In this document: piece after piece, positions 43,892-51,573 of the stretch
Numbering within the stretch: position 1 is the stretch's first letter
How the letters are laid out: each line of letters starts with the position of its first letter
Assembly: GCF_027497215.1 (NCBI RefSeq)
Contig: NZ_CP114904.1
Span: 3,184,001 to 3,248,000, forward strand
From: Micromonospora sp. WMMD812
GTDB taxonomy: Bacteria; Actinomycetota; Actinomycetes; Mycobacteriales; Micromonosporaceae
Direction of reading: 5' to 3'
Length of the DNA stretch: 64,000 nucleotides
Position numbers and translations under genes: made by a program
The notes under the pieces: generated by a model
The model's input: the letters and a program-made list of their open reading frames with translations, nothing else
Database searches by the model: none
Told to the model about the DNA's origin: nothing

Positions 43892-45484
43892 ATGGACGGG
43901 CAGCAGAACGAGCAGCACGGCACCGGGGGCGACGAGACCCCGGCGACCGGCCGTCGCCGCGCCTGGACCGCCTGGCGCGCGTGGGCGGCGCGGGTCGCCA
44001 CGGCCCGGAGCGGTCGACGCAGCCCACTGCGGATGGCGGGCATGACGCTCGCGGTCATGGTGGTCACCCTGGCCGGGGTGATCATCGGCGTCGTCGGTGG
44101 CGGCCGGGTGGACACCGACCTCGGGCCGTTCCAGGCGACCCTCACCATCTCCCCCACCACCGACGGGGGGACCACGGTGGACATCCCGCCGTTGGGCGCG
44201 CTGCTGCTGGACAGCCACGACGGGCCGACCCGGCTGACCGTCCGGCTCGGGGCGCTCGACCAGCGGCGCACCGAGGCGCTGATCGACGACCCGGCGAGCA
44301 TCCAGCGGGCCAGCCAGTCCGCCGTCGAGGACGTGCGGGCGGGGGTGATGCGGCTGGGGCTGCGTACCGTCGCCTCCGCCGTGCTGGCCACCATGCTGCT
44401 GGCCGCCCTGGTCTTCCGCAACGCGCGCCGCACCGCCTGGTCCGGCGGGTTGGCTCTGCTGCTCACCGTCGGCAGCCTCGCCACGGCCGCGGGCACGCTG
44501 CGCCCGCAGGCGATCGAGGAGCCACGGTACGAGGGACTGCTGGTCAACGCGCCGGCCGTCGTCGGTGACGCGCGGCGGATCGCCAACGACTACACCCGGT
44601 ACGCCGAACAGCTCCAGCGGCTGGTCACCAACGTGAGCCAGCTCTACACCACCGTGTCGGGGCTGCCGGTGTTCGAGCCCGCGCCCGACACCACCCGGGT
44701 GCTGCACGTCTCGGACATGCACCTCAACCCGACCGGCTGGCAGCTGATCCGGACGGTGGTGGAGCAGTTCGACATCGACGTGGTGATCGACACCGGCGAC
44801 ATCACCGACTGGGGCAGCGAGCCGGAGGCCTCGTTCGTCGGCTCGATCGGCGTGCTGCAGAAGCCGTACGTGTTCATCCGCGGCAACCACGACTCGGGCC
44901 GGACGGCGGCGGCGGTGGCCCGGCAGCCGAACGCGATCGTGCTGCAGAACTCGACCACGACGGTCGCCGGGCTCACCATCGCCGGCATCGGCGACCCGCG
45001 GTTCACGCCCGACAAGAACACCTCCCCGGCCGGCAGCGGGCTCACCAAGCAGGTGGCCGAGCAGGTCATCGGGGTCGGCGAGCAGCTCGCCGACACCGTC
45101 CGCAAGTCGCCCGAGCCGGTGAACATCGCGCTGGTGCACGATCCGGCCTCGGCCGGTCCGCTGTCCGGCACCTGCCCGCTGGTGCTGGCCGGGCACACCC
45201 ACGCCCGGCAGGTGTCGAAGCTGCCGCAGCAGCCGGGGCTGATGCCGACCCAGCTGATGGTGGAGGGCTCGACCGGTGGCGCCGGGCTGCGCGGCCTGGA
45301 GGGCGAGAAGCCGACCCCGCTGTCGATGAGCGTGCTCTACTTCGACAAGGAGAAGCTGCTCCAGGCGTACGACGACATCACCGTGGGCGGCACCGGTCAG
45401 GCGCAGGTGAGCCTGGAGCGGCACGTGATCCAGGATCCGAAGGCCGGCGAACCCGTCCCGGTCACCCCCACCCCCACCCGCTGA
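43892..45484 (+). CDS. Membrane metallophosphoesterase
   Basis: 530 residues. After a basic N-terminal segment there are membrane helices at about 50-70, 155-173 and 186-204, with an extracellular domain between the first two. The C-terminal half is a calcineurin-like phosphoesterase: VLHVSDMHLNPTGWQLI (DxH), VIDTGDITDWG (GD), FIRGNHDS (GNHD), and LAGHTHARQV (GHxH). These residues bind the dimetal centre. The substrate is unknown. The tail is Pro/Thr-rich. It converges with the AceE-like gene, 24 nt apart, over a short GC hairpin. Confidence 0.9.
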   Translation: MDGQQNEQHGTGGDETPATGRRRAWTAWRAWAARVATARSGRRSPLRMAGMTLAVMVVTLAGVIIGVVGGGRVDTDLGPFQATLTISPTTDGGTTVDIPPLGALLLDSHDGPTRLTVRLGALDQRRTEALIDDPASIQRASQSAVEDVRAGVMRLGLRTVASAVLATMLLAALVFRNARRTAWSGGLALLLTVGSLATAAGTLRPQAIEEPRYEGLLVNAPAVVGDARRIANDYTRYAEQLQRLVTNVSQLYTTVSGLPVFEPAPDTTRVLHVSDMHLNPTGWQLIRTVVEQFDIDVVIDTGDITDWGSEPEASFVGSIGVLQKPYVFIRGNHDSGRTAAAVARQPNAIVLQNSTTTVAGLTIAGIGDPRFTPDKNTSPAGSGLTKQVAEQVIGVGEQLADTVRKSPEPVNIALVHDPASAGPLSGTCPLVLAGHTHARQVSKLPQQPGLMPTQLMVEGSTGGAGLRGLEGEKPTPLSMSVLYFDKEKLLQAYDDITVGGTGQAQVSLERHVIQDPKAGEPVPVTPTPTR

Positions 45485-45508
45485 CCCCGCCCGGTCGGGG
45501 CGGGGGCG

Positions 45509-47869
45509 TCAACGGCGGAGCGAGAGGGCGGCCAGGGCGGCGTTGACGATGCTGCCGGGGAGCAGGTCGTGCAGCTCGTACAGCTCGGCGACGCTGCCAG
45601 ACTGGCCGAACTCGTCCACTCCCAGCGGCACCGCCGGCACGCCGAGGGCCGAACCGAGCCAGGCCATCGCGTGTGAGGCGGCGTCGTGCACGGTGACCAC
45701 CGGCGCCCGGTCGTCGAAGGCCGCGCGGAGCGCCCCCGGCACACTCGGCACGGTCGCGGTGCGGACGCCCTGACGCAGGGTGCGCTGCCAGGCCCGGTAG
45801 AGCCGGTCCAGCGAGGTGATGTCCACGACGTGCGCGGCGACGCCCTCGTCCGCCAGCTCCGCGGCCGCGGCGAGCACCTCGGGCAGCACCGCGCCCGAGG
45901 CGGCGAGCTGCACCACCGGCGCGTCGGCCAGCTGCGGATGCGCCTGGTGGGCGTCGACCAACCGGTACGCCCCGGCGACCACCTGCCGGCGCAGCACCGC
46001 GTCGCCGAGCCGGGCCCGGGCGGCCTCGAACGGCGCCTGGTCGATCGGCCGGGTGCTGAGCCGGAAGTAGTACGCCCCGTCCTCGGCCGGCGCGGCCGTC
46101 GCCGGGGCCGGTGCGCCGGCGGCGATCTGGCCGAGCGCGTCGCAGAGCAGCCAGTCCAGGGTGACGGCGTACGCCGGCTCGATGAAGGTCACCCCGGGCA
46201 GCTCCAGCCCGACCGAGGCGGTGATGGTCGACTGGTGCGCGCCGCCCTCGGGGGCCAGCGTGATCCCGGACGGGGTGCCGGCCACCACGAACCGGGAGCC
46301 GGAGTAGGTGCCGTAGAGGAAGGCGTCCAGGCCGCGCAGCACGAACGGGTCGTAGACCGTGCCGACCGGTAGCAGCGGCTGACCGGACAGGTCCCACGCC
46401 AGGCCGAGCTGGCCCAGCAGCAGGAACAGGTTCATCTCCGAGATGCCCAGCTCGATGTGCTGCCCGGTCGGGCCCTCGGTCCAGCGCAGCATCCGGTCCT
46501 CGGTCCAGGACCGCTGCGCCGTCGGGGCGAACACCCCGGTCTTGTTGATGAACCCGGCGAGGTTGGTGGAGGTGGCGACGTCGGGGGCGGTGGTCACCAG
46601 GTGGCGGCCGACCTCGGCGTCGCGGGCCAGGTCCACCAGCACCCGGCCGAAGACCTCCTGGGTGGAGATGGGCTTGTTCGCGCGTACGTTCGTGGTCTCC
46701 GGAACGGTGACCCCCAGCGCCCGCTGGCGCGGCGCGCGGGACAGCGACTCCCGGCGCTCGCCGGCCCGGATGCCGGCCGGGGTGGCCGGGTCGAGCCGGT
46801 CCCACTCGGTCTCCGGGGTCAGGCCCTGCGCGGCCCGCAGCGCGTCGACCTGCTCGGTGGTGAGCAGGGCCGAGTGGTTGCGGGGGTTGCCGGCGATGGG
46901 CAGCCCCCAGCCCTTCACCGTGTACGCGAACACCACGCTGGGCCGGTCGGTGACGGCGTCGCACTGGGCGTACGCGTCGAGCAGCGCGGCGAGGTCGTGC
47001 CCGCCGAGGTCGGTGACGAGCGGGCCCAGCTCGGCGTCGGGGATGTCGGCGATGAACGCCTCGATGCCCTCCGGCGCGCCGTCGAGGAACTGCTTGCGCA
47101 GCGCCGGCCCGGCCAGCCCGAACAGCGACTGGTACTGCTCGTTCGGCATCGCGTCGATCCAGTCGCGCAGGGCCGCACCGCCCGGCCGGGCATACGCCTC
47201 GGCCAGCTTGCGGCCGTACTTGACCTCGACAACGTGCCAGCCGGCCGCCTCGAACTGCCCCCGCCACTGGTTGATCCGCACCCCGGGCACCACCCGGTCG
47301 AGCGACTGCCGGTTGAAGTCGACCAGCCACATCACGTCGCCGAGGCCGGTGGTGGCCGGGTCGGCGACCGCCTCCCAGATGTTGCCCTCGTCCAGTTCGG
47401 CGTCGCCGATCAGGGCGATGAAGCGGGACCGCGGCCGGGCGCCGAAGTGCGCGTCGACGTAGCGGCGGGTCGCCGCGGCGAAGAGCGGGGCCGCCGCGCC
47501 CAGCCCGACCGAGCCGGTGGAGAAGTCGACCTCGTCGGGGTCCTTGGTGCGCGACGGGTAGGACTGGAGACCGCCGCGCGCCCGCAGCTTCGTGAGGTAC
47601 GAGCGGTCCAGGTTGCCCAGCAGGTACTGGATCGCGTGGAAAACCGGGGAGGCGTGCGGCTTGACCGCCACCCGGTCGGCGGCGTCGAGGTGGGCGAACC
47701 AGAGCGCGGTCATCGCGGTGACCAGCGACGCGCTGGACGCCTGGTGCCCGCCGACCTTCACCCCGTCGCCGGTGTTCCGGTCGTGGTTGGCCGCGTCCAC
47801 GATGCGGGTGGCGAGCCAGAGCACCCGCCGCTGGATCTCGTCGAGGACGTCGAGGTCGTGCTGGTTCAC
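45509..47869 (-). CDS. AceE/transketolase-like thiamine-dependent E1 enzyme
   Basis: 786 residues. The TPP motif is IALIGDAELDEGNIWEAVAD through WLVDFNRQSLD (GDxE...N). Residues 20-60 have VGGHQASSASLVTAMTALWF and 72-78 KPHASP, and the C-terminal half has GISEMNLFLLLGQLGLAWD and EGGAHQSTITASVGLELPG. The order is that of homodimeric pyruvate dehydrogenase E1 (AceE), but it is roughly 100 residues shorter and no E2 or lipoyl gene is adjacent. It could be a 2-oxoacid dehydrogenase E1 or a specialised transketolase. The start is GTG with a GGATGGAG site. It follows gatB after a hairpin terminator. Confidence 0.85.
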   Translation of the reverse strand: MNQHDLDVLDEIQRRVLWLATRIVDAANHDRNTGDGVKVGGHQASSASLVTAMTALWFAHLDAADRVAVKPHASPVFHAIQYLLGNLDRSYLTKLRARGGLQSYPSRTKDPDEVDFSTGSVGLGAAAPLFAAATRRYVDAHFGARPRSRFIALIGDAELDEGNIWEAVADPATTGLGDVMWLVDFNRQSLDRVVPGVRINQWRGQFEAAGWHVVEVKYGRKLAEAYARPGGAALRDWIDAMPNEQYQSLFGLAGPALRKQFLDGAPEGIEAFIADIPDAELGPLVTDLGGHDLAALLDAYAQCDAVTDRPSVVFAYTVKGWGLPIAGNPRNHSALLTTEQVDALRAAQGLTPETEWDRLDPATPAGIRAGERRESLSRAPRQRALGVTVPETTNVRANKPISTQEVFGRVLVDLARDAEVGRHLVTTAPDVATSTNLAGFINKTGVFAPTAQRSWTEDRMLRWTEGPTGQHIELGISEMNLFLLLGQLGLAWDLSGQPLLPVGTVYDPFVLRGLDAFLYGTYSGSRFVVAGTPSGITLAPEGGAHQSTITASVGLELPGVTFIEPAYAVTLDWLLCDALGQIAAGAPAPATAAPAEDGAYYFRLSTRPIDQAPFEAARARLGDAVLRRQVVAGAYRLVDAHQAHPQLADAPVVQLAASGAVLPEVLAAAAELADEGVAAHVVDITSLDRLYRAWQRTLRQGVRTATVPSVPGALRAAFDDRAPVVTVHDAASHAMAWLGSALGVPAVPLGVDEFGQSGSVAELYELHDLLPGSIVNAALAALSLRR

Positions 47870-47940
47870 GGTGGCTCCATCCGGGCGTCGCCGTTGACGC
47901 CCTCGCGAGGGGTGCGGGATGTCCGCGTGCGCGAAGAACG

Positions 47941-47978
47941 GGCCGGAGGCCGCCGCCGGTCGGGCGACGGCCTCCGGG
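47941..47978 (-). terminator. Hairpin after gatB
   Basis: CCGGAGGCCG (47943-47952) pairs with CGGCCTCCGG (47968-47977), a perfect 10-bp stem with a 15-nt loop, 9 nt after the gatB stop. It separates gatCAB from the AceE-like gene. Confidence 0.65.
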
Positions 47979-47986
47979 GTTGGGGC

Positions 47987-49486
47987 TCAGCCCTGGACGC
48001 CGAGGCGCTCCAGGATCAGGTCGCGGACGGTCTTGGCGTCGGCCTGGCCACGGGTGGTCTTCATGACCGCGCCGACCAGCGCGCCGGCCGCGGCGACCTT
48101 GCCGCTGCGGACCTTGTCGGCGATCGCCGGGTTGGCCGCGATGGCCTCGTCCACGGCGGCGGTCAGCGCGCCGGTGTCCGAGACGACCTCCAGGTTCCGG
48201 TTGGTCATGATCTCCGTGGGCGAGCCCTCGCCGGCCACCACGCCCTCCAGCACGACCCGGGCCAGCTTGTCGTTGAGCTTGCCCGCGTCGACCAGGCTCT
48301 GCAGCTCGGCGACCTGCGACGGGGTCGCGCCGCAGTCGGCCAGCTCGAGACCGCTCTCGTTGGCACGCCGGGACAGCTCGCCGAGCCACCACTTGCGGGC
48401 CGCGGCCGGGGTGGCGCCGGCGGCCACGGTCTGCTCGATCAGCTCGACCGCACCGGCATTGAGCACCGACTGCATGTCCAGGTCGGACAGGCCCCACTGC
48501 TCCTGAAGCCGCCGCCGGTGCACCCGGGGCAGCTCCGGCAGGGCCGCCTTCAGCTCGGCCACCCAGGCCGGGTCCGGAGCGAGCGGCACCAGGTCCGGCT
48601 CCGGGAAGTAGCGGTAGTCGGTGGCGGTCTCCTTCGAGCGACCCGGCGTGGTGTCGCCGGTGTCCTCGTGGAAGTGCCGGGTCTCCTGGATGATCCTGCC
48701 GCCCGCGTCGAGCACCGAGGCCTGGCGCAGCATCTCCGACCGGACCGCCCGCTCCACCGAACGCAGCGAGTTGACGTTCTTGGTCTCGGTCCGGGTGCCC
48801 CACTCCTGGCCGGGCAGGTTCAGCGACGTGTTCACGTCGCAGCGCAGCGAGCCCTCCTCCATCCGGACGTCGGAGACGCCCAGCGAGCGGATCACGTCGC
48901 GCAGCTCGGTCACGTACGCCCGGGCCACGTCGGGCGCGAGCGCGCCGGTGCCCGGGATCGGCCTGGTGACGATCTCGACCAGCGGGATGCCGGCCCGGTT
49001 GTAGTCCACCAGCGACTCGGTCGCGCCGTGGATCCGCCCGGTGGCCCCACCGACGTGCAGCGTCTTGCCGGTGTCCTCCTCGAGGTGCACCCGCTCGATG
49101 CCGATCCGGACGGTCTCGCCGTTGACCTCCACGTCCAGGTAGCCGTCGACGCACAGCGGCTCGTCGTACTGGCTGATCTGGAAGTTCTTCGGCATGTCCG
49201 GGTAGAAGTAGTTCTTCCGGGCAAACCGGCACCACTCGGCGATCGAGCAGTTCAGCGCGAGGCCGATCCGGATCGTCGCCTCGATCGCCGCCTTGTTGGC
49301 CACCGGCAGCGAGCCGGGCAGGCCCAGGCAGACCGGGCAGGTCCGGGTGTTCGGCTCGCCGCCGAAGTCGGTCGGGCAGCCGCAGAACATCTTGGTCCGG
49401 GTGCCCAACTCGACGTGGGTCTCCAGGCCGATCACCGGTTCGTAGCGCGCCACGACCTCGTCGTACGCGGGCAGCGTCGTCGTCAT
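47987..49486 (-). CDS. gatB: Glu-tRNA(Gln)/Asp-tRNA(Asn) amidotransferase subunit B
   Basis: 499 residues, the full GatB length. Signatures: [43 protein letters not shown] with the Zn-type cysteines, [45 protein letters not shown] and the C-terminal YqeY/tail domain. It phosphorylates and transamidates misacylated tRNA together with GatA and GatC. AGGAG precedes the ATG. It is the last of gatC-(small ORF)-gatA-gatB. Confidence 0.96.
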   Translation of the reverse strand: MTTTLPAYDEVVARYEPVIGLETHVELGTRTKMFCGCPTDFGGEPNTRTCPVCLGLPGSLPVANKAAIEATIRIGLALNCSIAEWCRFARKNYFYPDMPKNFQISQYDEPLCVDGYLDVEVNGETVRIGIERVHLEEDTGKTLHVGGATGRIHGATESLVDYNRAGIPLVEIVTRPIPGTGALAPDVARAYVTELRDVIRSLGVSDVRMEEGSLRCDVNTSLNLPGQEWGTRTETKNVNSLRSVERAVRSEMLRQASVLDAGGRIIQETRHFHEDTGDTTPGRSKETATDYRYFPEPDLVPLAPDPAWVAELKAALPELPRVHRRRLQEQWGLSDLDMQSVLNAGAVELIEQTVAAGATPAAARKWWLGELSRRANESGLELADCGATPSQVAELQSLVDAGKLNDKLARVVLEGVVAGEGSPTEIMTNRNLEVVSDTGALTAAVDEAIAANPAIADKVRSGKVAAAGALVGAVMKTTRGQADAKTVRDLILERLGVQG

Positions 49487-49499
49487 CGGTTCTCCTGCC

Positions 49500-50975
49500 T
49501 CACAGTGCCGGTGGGGTGAACGTGCCGACGGCGCTCTCCAGCGCGGCGGCGACCCGGTACATCCGGTCGTCGGCCATCGTCGGGGCCATGACCTGCAGAC
49601 CGACCGGCAGCCCGTCGGAGAGGCCGCACGGCACCGAGATGCCGGGACCGCCGTACAGGTTGGTCGGGATGGTGAACAGGTCGGCCAGGTACATCTGGTA
49701 CGGGTCGGAGGTGCGCGCCCCGATCGGGAACGCCACGAACGGGGTGGTCGGCGAGATCAGCGCGTCCACCTGCTCGAACGCCGCGGTGAAGTCCCGCGTG
49801 ATCAGCGTGCGGACCTTCTGCGCCTGGCCGTAGTAGGCGTCGTAGTAACCCGACGACAGCGCGTACGTCCCGAGCATGATCCGCCGCTTGACCTCGGGCC
49901 CGAAGCCGGCCTCCCGGGTCAGCGACATGACCTCCTCCAGCGACCGGGCGCCGTCGTCGCCGACCCGAAGGCCGAACCGGACGCCGTCGAACCGGGCCAG
50001 GTTGGAGGAGCACTCGCTCGGCGCGATCAGGTAGTACGCCGGCAGCGCGTAGGTGAAGTGCGGGCAGGACACCTCGACGATCTCCGCGCCCAGCTTGGTC
50101 AGCGCGTCGACCGCCTCGCGGAACGCCGCCACCACGCCCGGCTCGGCGCCCTCGCCGGCGAACTCGGTCACGATGCCGAGCTTCACGCCGGTCAGGTCAC
50201 CGGTCGCGCCGAGCTTCGCCGCGGCCACCACGTCCGGCACCGGCTGCGGGATCGAGGTCGAGTCGCGCGGGTCGTGCCCGCCGATGACCTGGTGCAGCAG
50301 CGCGGCGTCCAGCACCGTACGTGCGCACGGGCCGGGCGTGTCCAGCGACGAGGAGAACGCCACCAGGCCGTACCGCGACGTGCCCCCGTAGGTCGGCTTC
50401 GCGCCGACGGTGCCGGTGACCGCGCCCGGCTGGCGGATCGAGCCGCCGGTGTCCGAGCCGATCGCCAGCGGCGCCTCGTACGCGGCCAGCGCCGCGGCGC
50501 TGCCGCCGCCCGAACCGCCCGGGATGCGGCTCAGGTCCCACGGGTTGTGGGTCGCGCCGTACGCCGAGTATTCCGTGGAGGAGCCCATCGCGAACTCGTC
50601 CATGTTGGTCTTGCCGAGCATCACCGTGCCGGCCGCACGCAGCCGCTCGACGATCGTCGAGTCGTACGGCGGGCGCCAGCCCTCCAGGATCTTCGACCCG
50701 ACGGTGGTCGGCACGCCCTTGGTGGTGAGCACGTCCTTCACCGCCACCGGCACGCCCGCGAGGGGGCCGAGCGGCTCGCCGGCGGCCCGCCGCTCGTCCA
50801 CCGCCCGGGCCGCGGCCAGCGCGCCCTCGCCGTCGACGTGCAGGAACGCGTGCACCCGGTCGTCGACCGCGGCGATCCGGTCCAGGTGGGCCTGGGTGAC
50901 CTCGACGGCGGAGGTCTCCCCGCCGGCCACCAGCCCCGCGATCTCCGTCGCGGTCATTCTCGTCAGGTCGCTCAT
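49500..50975 (-). CDS. gatA: Glu-tRNA(Gln)/Asp-tRNA(Asn) amidotransferase subunit A
   Basis: 491 residues, an amidase-signature enzyme that releases ammonia from glutamine. The Lys is in [12 protein letters not shown], the cis-Ser in [20 protein letters not shown], and the nucleophile Ser in [13 protein letters not shown]. It ends 13 nt before gatB. Its ATG overlaps the stop of a 22-codon ORF that fills the space after gatC. Confidence 0.96.
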   Translation of the reverse strand: MSDLTRMTATEIAGLVAGGETSAVEVTQAHLDRIAAVDDRVHAFLHVDGEGALAAARAVDERRAAGEPLGPLAGVPVAVKDVLTTKGVPTTVGSKILEGWRPPYDSTIVERLRAAGTVMLGKTNMDEFAMGSSTEYSAYGATHNPWDLSRIPGGSGGGSAAALAAYEAPLAIGSDTGGSIRQPGAVTGTVGAKPTYGGTSRYGLVAFSSSLDTPGPCARTVLDAALLHQVIGGHDPRDSTSIPQPVPDVVAAAKLGATGDLTGVKLGIVTEFAGEGAEPGVVAAFREAVDALTKLGAEIVEVSCPHFTYALPAYYLIAPSECSSNLARFDGVRFGLRVGDDGARSLEEVMSLTREAGFGPEVKRRIMLGTYALSSGYYDAYYGQAQKVRTLITRDFTAAFEQVDALISPTTPFVAFPIGARTSDPYQMYLADLFTIPTNLYGGPGISVPCGLSDGLPVGLQVMAPTMADDRMYRVAAALESAVGTFTPPAL

Positions 50976-51040
50976 GCCGCCGCCTCGCTTCGCTCGCCGG
51001 CACCGTGCCGCGCGGTGATGATGCTGATCCGCTCGCTCAT
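50972..51040 (-). CDS. Possible 22-residue coupling ORF between gatC and gatA
   Basis: An ATG overlapping the gatC stop by ATGA opens a frame (begins [13 protein letters not shown]) that ends in a TGA overlapping the gatA start by ATGA. It therefore fills the gap exactly, so gatC, this ORF and gatA can be read by one continuing ribosome. The product may have no function; the ORF may serve only to couple translation. The GAGCGAAGCGAGGC tract suggests a small repeat expansion. Confidence 0.35.
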   Translation of the reverse strand: MSERISIITARHGAGERSEAAA

Positions 51041-51342
51041 GACGCCAGGTCCTCGTTCAGGATGCGCGGGACGCGGAACCGCTGCTGATCGGCGTCCGGC
51101 GCGCCGGAGAGCGCCTCCTCGGGGGTCAGGCACGGCGTCTCCACGTCCTCACGCAGGACGTTGGTCAGCGGCACCGAGTGCGAGGTCGGCGGGATGTCCG
51201 CGGCGGCGACCTTGCCGACCTGGGCGACCGCCTGGAGGATCACGTCGAGCTGGCCGGCGAACGTGTCCAGCTCCTCCTCGGTGACGGCGAGCCGCGACAG
51301 GCGCGCGAGGTGCGCGACCTCCTCGCGGGAGATGGCGGCCAT
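51037..51342 (-). CDS. gatC: Glu-tRNA(Gln)/Asp-tRNA(Asn) amidotransferase subunit C
   Basis: 101 residues, the usual GatC length. It begins [22 protein letters not shown], has the [15 protein letters not shown] helix and ends [19 protein letters not shown] with a [11 protein letters not shown]-terminal strand. GatC stabilises the GatA-GatB complex. The ATG at 51342 is the family start; a long open extension to 51498 is spurious. Confidence 0.95.
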   Translation of the reverse strand: MAAISREEVAHLARLSRLAVTEEELDTFAGQLDVILQAVAQVGKVAAADIPPTSHSVPLTNVLREDVETPCLTPEEALSGAPDADQQRFRVPRILNEDLAS

Positions 51343-51573
51343 CGGTGCCCCCTTCGTAACGGTCTGTGTCCGGCCGGTCTGCCGACCGCGCGGCAGTACG
51401 GAGTGACGCGCGGTGACCGGAGCGAGTCTATTGTTCCGCGTCGGCGTCGCGTCCCCGACTCCCCCTCCGCCGTCCCGGGTGGTTTCCCGACGCCTCACGA
51501 GCGCCGGGCCCGTCCGGGTCGGCGGCCGGCCGGTTCCGGCGGCCGGTCGCGCTGCCCGGATCGCCGGTCTCGT

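Noticed and set aside
45462..49519. Very long open frames antisense or out of frame to the AceE-like gene and gatB (over 1000 codons)
   Set aside because: Composition is Arg/Gly/Pro/Ala-rich low-complexity, the hallmark of shadow frames; the recognised genes explain the region.
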